NCBI GenBank assembly: GCA_014529385.2
Contig: CM043961.1
Location: 12,712,478-12,776,477, forward strand
Origin: Adiantum capillus-veneris
Taxonomy: Eukaryota > Streptophyta > Polypodiopsida > Polypodiales > Pteridaceae
Direction of reading: 5' to 3'
DNA: 64,000 nucleotides
Part shown: one piece after another, positions 48,807-59,935 of the stretch
How positions within the stretch are numbered: position 1 is the stretch's first letter
Layout of the letters: every line of letters starts with the position of its first letter
Program-made: the position numbers and the translations under genes
Notes under the pieces: generated by a model
What the model saw: the letters and a program-made list of their open reading frames with translations, nothing else
What the model was told of the DNA's origin: nothing
Databases searched by the model: none

Positions 48807-49030
48807 CTGACACATTTTATGCCAATCGTGTGACTTCAAACCGGTAAGCTTTCCTTCTTTAGTAAAACACGTTCGGAGCGAGTGCATTACGCCAGGAATT
48901 CGTAGCACACCATCCGAAGATTTATTCTCCTCATGCCATGATGCTAGGGCGGCCATGGACTTACATTCGAAGAAATGCTTGATGCGAGGACAAAACCCCT
49001 TTGCCTCTTCTCTAGCTGTAGCACTTCACA
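48807..49030 (-). pseudogene. Tnp2 C-terminal fragment (TNPD-type)
   Basis: Reads AREEAKGFCPRIKHFFECKS, MAALASWHEENKSSDGVLRI, PGVMHSLRTCFTKEGKLTGL and KSHDWHKMCQ before donor GTACGTTC. The GLKSHDWH motif is the usual junction between Tnp2 and DUF4218. The catalytic part of Tnp2 that should lie to the right (49030 onward) is replaced by repeats and the HMA fragment. Confidence 0.75.
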
Positions 49031-49129
49031 GCATCTTAACATCTTTTCACAGTAGATCTTTTCACTGTTCGTCTAACTCTAAACCCTAAACCGTAAGTAA
49101 TTCTTGCGTGGACTCAATCTAACGTAAAT

Positions 49130-49258
49130 AAGCGTAAATCTAAATAAATGTAAATCTAACTAAAAATAAACCTAAATCTAATTTAACGTAAGTCTACATC
49201 TAACCTAATCTTTAACGTCTTTTGGGATAGTTTCCTACGACGTTAAAACTCTCTTCTT

Positions 49259-49329
<71 letters not shown>

Positions 49330-49330
49330 A
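49130..49330. repeat. Direct repeat R1 and (GT)n in CACTA
   Basis: R1 (49130-49260) contains GTAAATCTAACTAAAAATAA, CTACATCTAACCTAATC and GGATAGTTTCCTACGACGTT, followed by (GT)n at 49263-49324. A second copy lies at 49850-50012. Confidence 0.9.
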
Positions 49331-49460
49331 CCTAAATAAACCTAAGTCTAATCTAATATAACATAAATCTAAATCTAACGTAAATTATGTTATATTAAAA
49401 ACAAAGAACGAAACTAACAGGGATTATAAGAACCTTAAAACTGATTTAACACATAATTTT

Positions 49461-49821
49461 TCACATAACTCGGCAAGAGTTGGCATTCTCATCACTAAAG
49501 ATGTGAGAGTTAACTTCCGGCGGTGACGCTGCCTCATCTCCATCCACATCTGACGACAGCAATTGGCCCTTTGGACCGTTCTTGCTCTTGTTACTAACTT
49601 TGAAGTTGCTGTTGAATGACTAGAGGTTGTCTAGATGGTCATTGTCGGGGATGTAGTGACTCTTGCCGCCGTGAAGATCCACCTTCTTCCCTATCTTCTG
49701 AAGACATTTCACCAGTACTTTTGGATCGACGGAGCCCACCATGAGTGAAGGCAGCAATACCCTATATTCCATTGAGGGCTTTCTTCACCCGCTTCATGCA
49801 GGCATCGCAGTCTATGGAGAC
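49461..49821 (-). pseudogene. Captured heavy-metal-associated (HMA/HIPP-like) gene fragment
   Basis: Starts VSIDCDACMKRVKKALNGI (49821 leftward), with the HMA Cys-X2-Cys metal-binding pair (CDAC) and first helix, then TAG where the family usually has Glu. After about 25 bases and a frame change the domain resumes: GSVDPKVLVKCLQKIGKKVD and LHGGKSHYIPDNDH, the last strand and second helix, then a stop and a Lys/Ser-rich tail. Known HMA and HIPP proteins bind copper, zinc or cadmium ions. The fragment sits inside the CACTA element where Tnp2 coding should be, which suggests transduplication of a host gene piece. Confidence 0.8.
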
Positions 49822-50040
49822 CTAAATCTAATCTAATATAACGTAAATCTAAATCTAGCGTAAATAAACGTAAATCTAACTAAAAATAAACCTAAATCTA
49901 ATCTAATTTAACTTAAATAAACCTAAATCTAATTTAACGTAAGTCTACATCTAACCTAATCTTTAACGTCTTTTAGGATAGTTTCCTACGACGTTATAAC
50001 TCTCTTCTTCTTGTGTGTGTGCGCGTGTGTGGATGTGTGT
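49822..50040. repeat. Direct repeat R2 in CACTA
   Basis: Near copy of R1 with an extra 31-bp AT-rich unit, again followed by a short GT run. R1 and R2 bracket the HMA fragment. Confidence 0.88.
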
Positions 50041-50111
50041 GCCAATAAAAAGAGATAAATGATATAACCTTTCTATCACCCATGCCAAGTATGATAGATT
50101 GGTTATGCCAT

Positions 50112-50170
50112 TTCCCTCTTGAATAATAGGTCTTGAGTTCAACTCCTCGTTGGTTAGATCTTTAGGTCTT
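50112..50170 (-). repeat. SINE-like 55-bp repeat, copy 1
   Basis: Read on the - strand as AAAGACCTAAAGATCTAACC ... GAGTTGAACTCAAGACC ... ATTCAAGAGGG, shared with 51697-51757 and 59889-59936. On the + strand GAGTTCAACTCC resembles a tRNA-type B box. Confidence 0.55.
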
Positions 50171-50386
50171 TTAATTTTAATTAGTTTCCTACGATGTTAA
50201 ATTAGTTTCTCTCTCTTTCTCTCTCAATGTGTGTGCGTTTTTTGTTTATGCATGTTTTCTCTCTCTTTTCCTCTCTCAATGTGTGCGTTTTTTGTTTATG
50301 CATGCTCTCTCTCTCTTTTCCTCTCTCAATGTGTGTGTGCATTCTTTGTTTATGTATGTGTGTGTGCGTTTTTGTTTATGTTTGTA

Positions 50387-50394
<8 letters not shown>

Positions 50395-50440
<46 letters not shown>

Positions 50441-50444
50441 AACA

Positions 50445-50506
<62 letters not shown>

Positions 50507-50568
50507 AAGAGGGGAAGGGAACATGAGAGTGAGGAGAGGGAAGGAGCATACCTGGCTCTCCTTCCTCT

Positions 50569-50632
<64 letters not shown>

Positions 50633-50634
50633 AG

Positions 50635-50672
<38 letters not shown>
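50395..50672. repeat. Microsatellite cluster (CT)n, (GT)n(GA)n, (GT)n, (GA)n in CACTA
   Basis: (CT)n 50391-50436, (GT)n(GA)n 50448-50512, (GT)n 50573-50631 and (GA)n 50640-50671. The CT and GA tracts could pair as a long hairpin. Open frames across these arrays are artefacts. Confidence 0.95.
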
Positions 50673-50681
<9 letters not shown>

Positions 50682-50759
50682 AGCGTTACTTGCTCCTTGC
50701 TTGAGGGCGCCGAAAAACTCAGATCTGAGATCTGAGTTTTTGGGCGCTCTCTGTTATTT

Positions 50760-50880
50760 TTTTTTAGCCCAGCCGGCGTCGCTATCAGCGTCGCAAATTT
50801 ACTTGTAAATTTGTGACGCTCATAGCGATGCCGGGATTATTTTTTTTGAGCGTCGCTAATATGAATAGCCTCTTGTAGTG
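50760..50880. repeat. CACTA right terminus and subterminal repeats
   Basis: GGCGTCGCTATCAGCGTCGC, CATAGCGATG and GAGCGTCGCTAA precede the terminus CCTCTTGTAGTG. Fewer motif copies than at the left end. Confidence 0.88.
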
Positions 50881-50883
50881 CAT

Positions 50884-51640
50884 GTCATTTGACATGCTAG
50901 AATCTCAAAATTGCATATCATTTTTTGTGTTTATATATTTAAGTTAACGATATATATGGAAAATTATATAAATTGATTGCATTACACAAAGCATATGAAA
51001 GGGTACTTGAAAAATTGCATCTCAAGAAGAAAATTTTCTCAGGCCTGGCATGATTCCATACATTATGTTTGTGTTTATCCTATCAAAACACCACTTTGAT
51101 ACTCTTCAATCCTTCATCGCGGTCAACATTTATGATGTAATCTGTAAATCACTTTCTCTATGGATCAATATGATTACCATCCTAGTAGTTTTTTGTTTCA
51201 CTTTCATATTCTTTATTAGTTTCCTTAATTTGGCAGGCCTTGTGATTTTATCACTTGTTTTTTTGGCATAGTTGGTGTAACTATGCTTTTTTTTTTGGCA
51301 TAGTTAAACAATTAAGCCGGTGAATAGCTGCTTGTGTTAGAGTTGGTCGGGTGTAGCTGAGCCTCGCGTGATTATCGCCTAAGTAAAAGGATAAAGATAT
51401 GGATTGTGAGAGCCAAAAGGATGTTGTGGAAATAATGATGAAGATGTTGCCAAAACGGTGACAAGTATTCTTGTTTGTTCCTTTTTTCTTTTGGCTCCAA
51501 GTCATCCCCTTTATTACCTTTTTTTCTGGCTCCAAGTCATCCAATTAATATCGATTTGGAGAAAGGAGCAAAGTTAAGCTATGCCATGTGGCGAGAAGAG
51601 ATTGGGCTCTTAAATAGAGGAGAAATTGCTGTGAAAATAG

Positions 51641-51674
<34 letters not shown>

Positions 51675-51827
51675 GAGAGAAGAAAAAGAAGAAGAAGAGA
51701 CCTTAAAGATCTATCCGACGAGAAGAGTTGAACTCAAGACTTGTTATTCAAGAGGGAGAGAGCAACATACTTCTTTCTTGCAGAGGTAATTACCTTGTGT
51801 TTTTTCTATGTGTTGTCATCTTGCAGC

Positions 51828-51877
<50 letters not shown>

Positions 51878-51949
51878 AGTTTCCGTCCAGAGGCAGGGAC
51901 GCGAAGCTCTACATTGTTTTTAGCAAAGTGCCGTCATCTTGCAGCAATT

Positions 51950-51980
<31 letters not shown>

Positions 51981-52630
51981 CGGTTTCCGTCCAGAGGTAG
52001 GGCCAGAAAGCTCTGCGTGAAGTGAGGGACTCTCTCTAGTCCGTTCTGCAATGACATATCTACTTCCGCTCTCTTGACCGCCCTCTGTCGCCTGGTCATT
52101 GGCGGCACAAGCCCAACGCAAGGCCACCTCTCCTCGTTTATAAGTGACATGGGGTGTCACTCGAGGGATCAACGACAGGAAACGCGATCGGCAGGGCGGG
52201 GGCTTTAGGCCGTCGGATCCACGCAGCAAGGGGAGGCAGTGTTTTATAGTACTGTACTCGCATGCATTACAAGCAAGCGCCACAGGCGGGCTGGATAGGG
52301 AGCGCGGGTCTCAAGCGGGAGGTGGTGAGGTCGAATCCGAGGCGGGGAGGTTGGGCACGTAAACTTTTTGCCATGCAAAGATTGGGATCAACGGTGGAAT
52401 GAATATCCACCGTAGATTCCTCGAGAAGCGCCGTGTCACTTAATGCATAACACTTGGCCAATGAGGTGGGAACACCCCATAATGCAACTCATGCTTATCC
52501 CACAATTGTCCTGACTTTCTATGCATGAAGAGGTCCCCCCCCCCCCCCTTCTCTTGGACTCTTCTTGGCAAATAGAGATGCCACACACACTCACAAACAC
52601 TTGTTAAGTTCACACAAAGCAAGTGTGTGT
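50884..52630. other. Intergenic stretch with (GA)n arrays
   Basis: No gene supported. (GA)n at 51639-51680, 51832-51875 and 51949-51972; a nearly repeated phrase TTTCCGTCCAGAGG with AAGCTCT at 51880 and 51987; a second copy of the 21-bp hairpin at 51266-51286; and GGTCGAATCC at 52331, which resembles a tRNA-type B box. Confidence 0.5.
51697..51757 (+). repeat. SINE-like 55-bp repeat, copy 2
   Basis: GAGACCTTAAAGATCTATCC ... GAGTTGAACTCAAGAC ... TTATTCAAGAGGG. It directly follows a (GA)n array. Confidence 0.55.
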
Positions 52631-52631
52631 T

Positions 52632-52805
52632 ACTTTGGACATGTGGTCTAGCCAAGCTTAGTAAACAAAAACTAGAGTCAATTAACTAAATGAGGAAGGG
52701 CTGATCTAACCTTAGTCTACTTTGAACATGTGGTCTAGCCAAGCTTAGTAAACAAAGACCAGAGTCAACTTACAAAATGAGGAAGGGTTCATTCAACCTT
52801 AGTCT
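52632..52805. repeat. 88-bp tandem duplication
   Basis: Two copies of ACATGTGGTCTAGCCAAGCT ... AATGAGGAAGGG ... CAACCTTAGTC, with a few differences. Confidence 0.85.
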
Positions 52806-52979
52806 TTAGCTTTTCATTTTATTTTCATAAAATCATAAACTTACCCTTTTATTAATTAGCTCAGGTGTAGAATGTTTGCAGAAACTTTGGACTCTTATGA
52901 AACGAACCCATGGCTACAACCTACTTGCTAATTTAAGACTTGCTAAATTAGGATAAACTTTAATAGACATGAAACTCAC

Positions 52980-53663
52980 CCTTTGGGCTTTAAAACTTTC
53001 ACCTCCTGTGAAAAATCTTAGCACAGTGCTTTGGAGGTGCCTCCAAGCTACTTTCAAAACTTGCTAAATTTAGACAATTTGTAGGAAGTTAGAATTTCAC
53101 CCTAAGGCTTTCCAAACTTCATACTTGGAATCTAAAGAGTTATTCTAATGACTTGAGCTTAACATAACCACTTTCTATTTCTAAAGTCCTATAAGTACTC
53201 TCGATCGTCTCCTTTGTCCTGTACCTTTGATGAAGGCTGCAGACAGCTCCCGCGCGCATCTAGCTATACGTGATCTCGGGCCATTTTTTGGACGAGCCGC
53301 CAAAGGGGACTAGACACGAGCCTCCGAGTCCGTGTGCTTTAAGTTGCGGACCCTTAGTCTCTTGGTGAAGGTGTCACCTTGAGTGTCCCGCACACCCATA
53401 ACACTTGTCCCGTGCCTTTGATGAAGGCTGCTGCTCGGGAAACATTTATCCTTCTTTGACCTATACCTATGACTGAGATAACTAATTAGCAATTACCCTC
53501 GCTCTTTTATGGACTTTTCCCCTTTTAGTCCCAAGCCTTGACTGGTTGGTCCATCAGCACTTGATCAATTTCACTTGTTCTCTTTTTATTTTCCCTGGTC
53601 TTTAGTGGCCAAATTAAAATGGAAAACACTTTTAGAAGGTTAGAAATTAATATTCATGACATT
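52980..53663 (-). repeat. Possible LTR remnant, - strand
   Basis: At 53663 the - strand reads TTTCAAAGGAGAGAATGTCA, a purine tract followed by TGTCA, as at the starts of the other gypsy 3' LTRs here. The left end cannot be fixed. Confidence 0.35.
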
Positions 53664-54269
53664 CTCTCCTTTGAAATCATAGTTGTCCTCGATTATGGGG
53701 CAGGGAAAATACAATCATAGCTAGTCCTGTTGCTTTGGGTAGAGGATCCTTTTTTACCCGTCGACATTCTTCCACAATGGTGACTAACTCCACTTGGTGC
53801 TTAGAAGGCTTAGCTTTTACAAGCATGTCTTTACTTAGCCCTAATCATCTTTCATAATAGATTGGCAAGGTCTACCGGATGCTTGAGAGACTAAGCTGGT
53901 GCAAGCTTGATTTAGAGTATGCATACACTTAAAACTTATGAGCATATGAAAGAAATATTAGAGTCAAATTAAAACAGAATTCCTTATAAAATATACTTGT
54001 TCATACCGGATTCTTACCTTTTCCAGGAGTCATTGTAAGTATTGTTACCATATATGTGGTAGTAATGTGTGTGAACACGCTTAGTACCGTTGGGGTATTT
54101 TTTCCCTCACTAGGAGGTTTTTTCCCCGTGCATTGTATATACGCCTATCATTCTAGGGTTAACTTATCTTTCTATTGTGCACTAAGCAATACACTCTGTG
54201 TAGTGTGCCTTGATATTTTTCATCTTCTCTAAGCTATGTGTGTATTTTTGCAACCCTAATTCCAACAAT

Positions 54270-54281
54270 TGGCATCAGAGC
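54270..54281 (+). promoter_or_regulatory. Primer binding site of element F
   Basis: TGGCATCAGAGC, one mismatch to the initiator tRNA-Met site TGGTATCAGAGC, two bases after CCAACA. Confidence 0.75.
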
Positions 54282-54508
54282 AGGTTGCCTTCTCCCGGGC
54301 ATAGTCGTCAGTGTTGCCATACCCACGTGCTCATTTTCTCCAATTTGGGTGAGCTTCAACCGATCGACAATTACTTCAAGACATTGCGGGAGCTCTATTT
54401 TGGAGTGTATCTCACAGGTTTTACATTGTGTTTCTGGCCATATTTGTAGACAATTTCCAGGTGTTGTTGGTGAGGTGGTTTTGCTTTCTAGTTTGCTACA
54501 TTGTGCTC

Positions 54509-56338
54509 ATGGCAAAGACAGGTGATCGATCAGATTGTGACCTCTCACAGATGCACGTGTTTGATGGGTCAGACTTTGCGGCATGGAGAGAGTGTATGCT
54601 TGATGCATTGACACAGCGAGGGTTGCATCGACCATTGAGTGGTGATGCAGGTAGACCTTCAAACATGTCTGACGATCAGTGGCAGGAGCTAGAGGAGATG
54701 GCACTATCTACTCTCTCTTTGCACCTTGCGGAATCTGTATATGCTCTTGTTATGTATGAGACTACTTCGAGAGCACTTTAGCGCAGATTACATGATATGT
54801 ATGATAGATCTGAGTCATCACGGACTCGTGTGAGACATGTACATTCACGAGTACGTCGACAGGTGACATGTTGGTATTGTGGTCATTCTGGACACGTTAG
54901 ACGGCGTTGTTTTCTTCGTATGCGACATCGTAGGAGACATGGCAGTCTCAGAGATGTATGTAGTGATGCCATGGACTCAGTTGCTTTGACAGTTGAGGCA
55001 GATGTAGTGTCGGAGTATACTAGTGACGGGGATGTCACTTTTACCTCGAGCTATGCCCGAGATGCTATACATGTGGATAGTGCACTCCCTTCACAGTGGT
55101 TGCTAGACGCAGATGCTATGTTTCATGTCACGCCGCATCGTGCATGGTTTTGTAGCTATTCTAACGGGATGCTTGGCAGTGTACGTTTGACCGATGGATC
55201 GGTGCATGCGATAGCAGGTGTAGGAGATGTGAGACTGTCATTACCGAGTGGTGCATCTTACTTGTTACGACATGTGAGCTATGTACCAGATTTGACAGTG
55301 AGTTTGATCTCGATTGGTCAGCTTAGAGATTGTGGATGTCAGATTTCGCTACGAGAGCGAGATTTTGTGATGCATTTGGGTTCGTTAGTGATTGCGAGAG
55401 GTGCCAGGAGTGGTACAGGTTACCCATTGCATGTGGATCACATGAGAGACGGTGTTGTCTCTATGATCATGCAGCCAGGTAGAGAGCGAGAGAGCAGGCG
55501 AGTCTCTTTTGCTCATGGGTTGCAGGATGCTTTGCATGGAGTGCAGAGTAGTGAGCTCGTTGTGCACACAGTTGGGGCACGACTTGAGCAGTCACACAGA
55601 GAGGTGACAGAGTCAGACATGCATGCTTTGCTAGTGACTGAGCAAAGCAGAGAGTCAATTGTGCGAGATACTTCTATGCAGGATAAACAGGTAGAGCGGT
55701 CTTGCTCTAGTGAGTCACGACAGGAGGACGTTGTGCAAGAGTCTATGCATACGGAGTTAGAGCATGAGAGCTCTAGTGAGTCACAGCAGATTGAGTGGTC
55801 ATGTTTACAGTGGATGATTGTAGAGGAGGCTGAGATGTCAGCGATTATGCAGTCATTCCTTTCTATGCTCGACAGTGAGCATGGGGATATAGTTGTGCAG
55901 GATATGTCTTCCAGCAGACACCTAGAACAGCTGGTTTGCTCTGAGGTTGCACGACAGGTTGATGCGTCTTTTGCGGACAGTCAGGAGATACATGTGGCTG
56001 ACACGCCTTGTCAGTCAGAGATGCCTATTGCCAGGGATATATATGTTGATGCATGCTCCGTAGAGCTAGCACGGCCCGCTAGCATTGCATCGGCATTCGG
56101 TGGTCTCATGTATGAGATGTTGATCTTGAGACCGGATATCGCAGCTGCAGTGGGAGCATTTGCAGTTGGGGTTGTCAGTCGTTTGTTGATTGATGATGGC
56201 GTAGTGCACGAGGGAGATATGCAGGTATTGCGTACATACTTGCAGTACGTGTGCGGTACGTCTGGTGGTGTATGGACTTACACGGGAGCAGGACAGCCGG
56301 ATGCACACGATCACAGCCAGCCAGTGGGCATCGATTGA
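54509..56338 (+). pseudogene. Element F gag - protease-like - RNase H-edge fusion, one in-frame TAG
   Basis: ATG at 54509 (MAKTGDRSDCDLSQMHVFDG, then FAAWRECML and LEEMALSTLSLHLAESVYAL) is copia gag. TAG at 54779 is the only interruption; the same frame runs on to 56338. Next come knuckle CWYCGHSGHVRRRC (54869), a protease-like site WLLDADAMFHVTPHRAWF in which Asp-Ser-Gly is Asp-Ala-Asp, and the pre-integrase strands GSVRLTDGSVHAIAGVGDV, VSYVPDLTVSLISIGQL. About 200 residues of Ser/Glu/Gln-rich sequence follow (many SSES, EQSRES words) where integrase and polymerase should be. The end FGGLMYEMLILRPDIAAAVG and GVVSRLL matches the polymerase-RNase H border of copia. Either a chance-preserved relic or a non-autonomous element selected to keep a gag-like protein. 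Confidence 0.75.
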
Positions 56339-56417
56339 GAGCGGTTTTCTCTCAGCTTTTGTAGTTTTTAGACTAAGCTCCCTTGCTTAAAGGCACAGTC
56401 GCTTTTAAGTGGGAGGT

Positions 56418-56603
56418 TGTTGGGGTATAGGCGCCTGTGCCTTGCCCGGCTGCCCAGAGTCTGAGCGCCCACTGACTTGTATACCTTATACATAGCATAA
56501 GTGTATAGGGGGCTGCTCACTCTTTGAGTCTCCCCACCCACATCGTGTGTGTCTCCTTCTCTCTCTCACTCTCCGTCTGTGGTGTGCTCCCCGATCCCCT
56601 TCA
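56418..56603 (+). repeat. 3' LTR of element F
   Basis: TGTTGGGGTATAGGCGCC ... CCCGATCCCCTTCA, 186 bp. It shares start, end and size with the complete copia LTR (32177-32366), so the families are related. The right end is inferred from that similarity. Confidence 0.65.
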
Positions 56604-58400
56604 AATTTAGCTAAGTTATTGCAAGCAGTCCTCAACGTGTGGATGTGATTCTTTGCAGTGGTCGATGCATGAAAAAGGACTTCAACAAAACACATTGGTT
56701 TCATGAGAAACAATTGCCTCTTTGGGGAGATAGGTTGAAACTCCCTAACAAAGAATGCAAGAGAAGCCTATATAAGACTTTCAAAGCTTGGTAACACCAT
56801 CAAAAAGAGACACCCATGGGTGCAAGAGAACGTAAGAAGACCTTCGTATCCATTGAAACACTTGCCAATGTGGATGGTACATGCAAGTGACAACTTTAAG
56901 GGATTTGTGTGCACTTGCTTTTACATATCTATTTCACACTAGCCACTCACATTTATATTATTTGTGAGCCCAAAAAAACTATTAAGGAGATGTGCAATGT
57001 TTGAGCCAAGAAGATCAACTCATCAACACATGTGCTGTGTTTTGTATCTTGTGTTCACAAGGCAAGAAAAGAATTAGAGATGCACTCACCAGGAGTTGAT
57101 GTGCAAGTTATTTGAAGGACATCTGACATGTTGTTGAAGCCCCACATTGACTATGCTTTCAAAATGAAGCCCGTGCAAAAGATGAGGAGGTTATCACCAA
57201 GATGGAGGAGCTTCTCAATTCAATTGTTTGTCTCAATGGTAATGTTTCAATTGTTACCACAAAGAATTCAAGCAAGGCCCACAAGATTTCCTAGGAGTTT
57301 CCTAGTAAGCCTCCATGAGTGAGAAAAACAAGTACTCCACACAATCCTAGTAGTAAAGGTGAAGCTCAAACCAATGCCAACTATATGGTGCAATCTTTGG
57401 GGGCTTTGGAAGAAATTATGAAAAATCACACCTGACAATTACTCCAACACCAAGGTTGCAAAGTGCAAATTGTAAGCAAGTCCGGGCAACCCTTGACAAA
57501 ATTCTCAATTTGATAGGTCTTACTAACACCATAAAGAAGCACCATGGGCGCATGAGAACATTCTACAAACTCACTGAGTGAAAGTGGCCTGCAAGACCGT
57601 CCCACGATGGTCGGGAGCTCTTTCTACATTGCAAGATGGGAGAGGAGGGACAAGTGATGAACAGGAAGAGGAGTTGTTAGAGCTAGCTAGGCATTTCAAT
57701 TGACTCAAGTCCAAGTTCTTCAAAAAGGCTAAGCATCATGTGTTGTAGAATGTGCACGTCCTCTCCGTGCCTCGACAACCTCAACAACATTGCTGAGTTG
57801 TAATGGCCTTTGTTGAGATAAGATACTATCAAAGACAATGGAGTTACTGATTCGTTAAGCCTCCTTTGCACATTTGGTGAAGGAAGTATTGCAAAGCTAT
57901 GACATGGAGCATTGCATGCAAGCCATGTTGTTAGAAGCTCAATAGAAGCCATACAAAAAGCTGCAAAGGTCCACATCATCTTGCTAGTGGAAAATACAAT
58001 TACATGTGCCATCCATCCTAAGAGAGTAGCTATCAAGCCAATGACATGAATTTTGCATGTTGATTGAGGTGCGGTTTTGAGCAATAATCACTTGCCTTGT
58101 CATTGTAATTGGACCCCCTATATTTTGTACCCTACATGATGTAGACAATTGTTGGCAAGCTTGGTTTGTATTCTCTGTTGAGGCAATGAAGACATTCTCT
58201 CCTTCTCTACTCTCTTCTATTTGAAGTTGGAGAGTGTTGTTTGTACCACCATCCTTCAATGGTAGATGTAGCAGAATTGAGAGAATTAGTAGAATCAAGA
58301 AGTCACACAGACGACAATCCTTTATAGTTAACCTTGTGCGATTGATGGCTCCTTTTTGAATTGATACACATATATATGGAAAGCTCTCTCACTTAGATAT
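56604..58400. other. AT-rich stretch without recognised genes
   Basis: Short frames with Lys/Asn bias; phrases such as ACACCATCAAAAAGAGACAC suggest degraded retroelement coding, but no domain can be read. Confidence 0.4.
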
Positions 58401-58439
58401 GCATACCCATGAGAAGAGATGGAATATGCAATAGAGAAT

Positions 58440-58660
58440 GTGGTAATAAAAAAAGAGACTCAATCAAGACAATCTTCACCACAACTAACATTGCACAAAT
58501 TTTTGGCAAGAAAATTCTCAGTCTGCACAGATTACCTAAGTGGGTTGTATGGGATCAAGATCTGAATTTCACCTTCACCTCTTTTTTGAAAGCAATCAAA
58601 ATAGAGTTAGGCTTGCGTAATGCCTACCATCCCCATAAATTAAGTGATTTGCATTACATC
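58440..58660 (+). pseudogene. Gypsy integrase core fragment
   Basis: Reads FTTTNIAQIFGKKILSLHRL, PKWVVWDQDLNFTFTSFLKA and LGLRNAYHP, which follows the integrase core around its second catalytic Asp (in WDQD). No other part of the element is attached. Confidence 0.6.
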
Positions 58661-59042
58661 ATGTGATGGATTATAGAGCACCCTAGCACTAACTGAGTGT
58701 ACCACTATCATTGGGCATACCTGCAATGGGGTTTACACAAATCCAAGGACAATTGATGTAGTGGGAAGCTTAATTAAGCATAGAGCTCTCTAGGCATACC
58801 TCATTATGTTATTCTCAATATAATCCTAGCCAAATTTTCTTTACCATGGAGTAATTAGTGCTCTTTGGGCCATAAATTGGGTCATCTTCATGCATTTTTG
58901 GCATGTTCTTCTACATTACAAAAATCACATTTTGATTGCTTCATTGTGTAGATCATAAGCCCTCTGCATAAGCTTTTGATTGCCGCTTTAACCTATGAAA
59001 GATAAAGTGATTAGCCCCCTTTAATTGCTCGGTTAACTCTAT

Positions 59043-59078
<36 letters not shown>

Positions 59079-59840
59079 GTGTGTGCGTGTGCATGCACGT
59101 GTATGTGTTTAGATTTAAAATCCCCTCAATAAATGAACCATGAAAGAAATTTGCATAAATAATACATTAAATGATATTCTTCATTTGGTTTCCAAATGAG
59201 ACAATTAATTTAGCATATTATATCACTATACAATTGGCAATGATAATCTTCTTTTCACTTTTAAGAAGGAAAATACAAAATGGTTTCCAATAGAAAGATA
59301 TGTAGGTATAAATATTGAAGTGTACCTACATCCACACAAAAACAATTAGTTAGCTACCAGCTATGATAATGTGTTTTACAGGCATCAGCACTAGCACCAA
59401 CTTGTAATCCGTGTCACACGTGTAGAGCCTACCCTTAGGACAAAGCAAATTTTGTAGCATAAATAGATATACCAAGTACACTCAATTTGGGTATGTATAT
59501 AAGTACAAAATGAAATATTGTAAGACATTCAAGAGCATCACAATAACCTACAAGAGCTTATGTATGAGCTCACAAGACTCATGTAACGTTTTTAATTATC
59601 AGCCGTGTGTGGATCAGTGTATTGCTGAAAATCAAGAGTGGACTGAAATATATCTAGAAACCTTGTCCCCAATTCATGGCACAAATAAAAATGCAGTATC
59701 CATACTATGCATGCTTTCCTTATTAGATACTCCTACGAAACCTTTTAACGATCCACCAAAACCAAAAGGTGCTGAAAATGTTCCTTGTAGCACCAATCTA
59801 TTAGAATTAGGTGAATGTGCATGTATTTGTGTGTGTGTCC

Positions 59841-59880
<40 letters not shown>

Positions 59881-59935
59881 TATCCCAAGAGACCTCAAAG
59901 ATCTATCCGACAAGAGTTGAACTCAAGACCTGTTA

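Larger units (their letters stand above)
45522..50880 (-). mobile_element. CACTA (En/Spm) transposon, non-autonomous, 5.36 kb
   Basis: Ends CACTACAAGAGG at 45522 and CCTCTTGTAGTG at 50880 are perfect inverted termini of 12 bp. The 3-bp target duplication CAT flanks both ends (45519-45521, 50881-50883). Subterminal copies of AGCGACG in both orientations (about 45555-45765 and 50775-50865) fit CACTA structure. Genes inside read on the - strand: a damaged TNPD-type gene with DUF4218, a TNPA-like gene and a captured HMA fragment. The catalytic Tnp2 domain is missing, so mobility would need a helper. Confidence 0.95.
54040..56603 (+). mobile_element. Copia-derived element F, internally deleted with long open frame
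   Basis: 5' LTR-like sequence ending CCTAATTCCAACA (54267), primer site TGGCATCAGAGC (54270-54281), gag, then a 513-codon frame, the purine tract AAGTGGGAGG (56407-56416) and a 3' LTR from 56418. No integrase or polymerase core. The two LTR-like ends do not resemble each other, so ends of different families seem to have been combined. Confidence 0.75.

Noticed and set aside
50227-50808. Overlapping Cys-Val and Glu-Arg rich open frames
   Set aside because: Produced by (GT)n and (GA)n arrays; no stable composition outside the repeats.
51050-51271. 73-residue hydrophobic open frame (possible membrane peptide)
   Set aside because: AT-rich sequence gives Phe/Ile/Leu strings by chance; no start context, homologue or splice support.
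52320-52350. tRNA gene around GGTCGAATCC
   Set aside because: Only a B-box-like word is present; no acceptor stem pairing or anticodon arm could be drawn.
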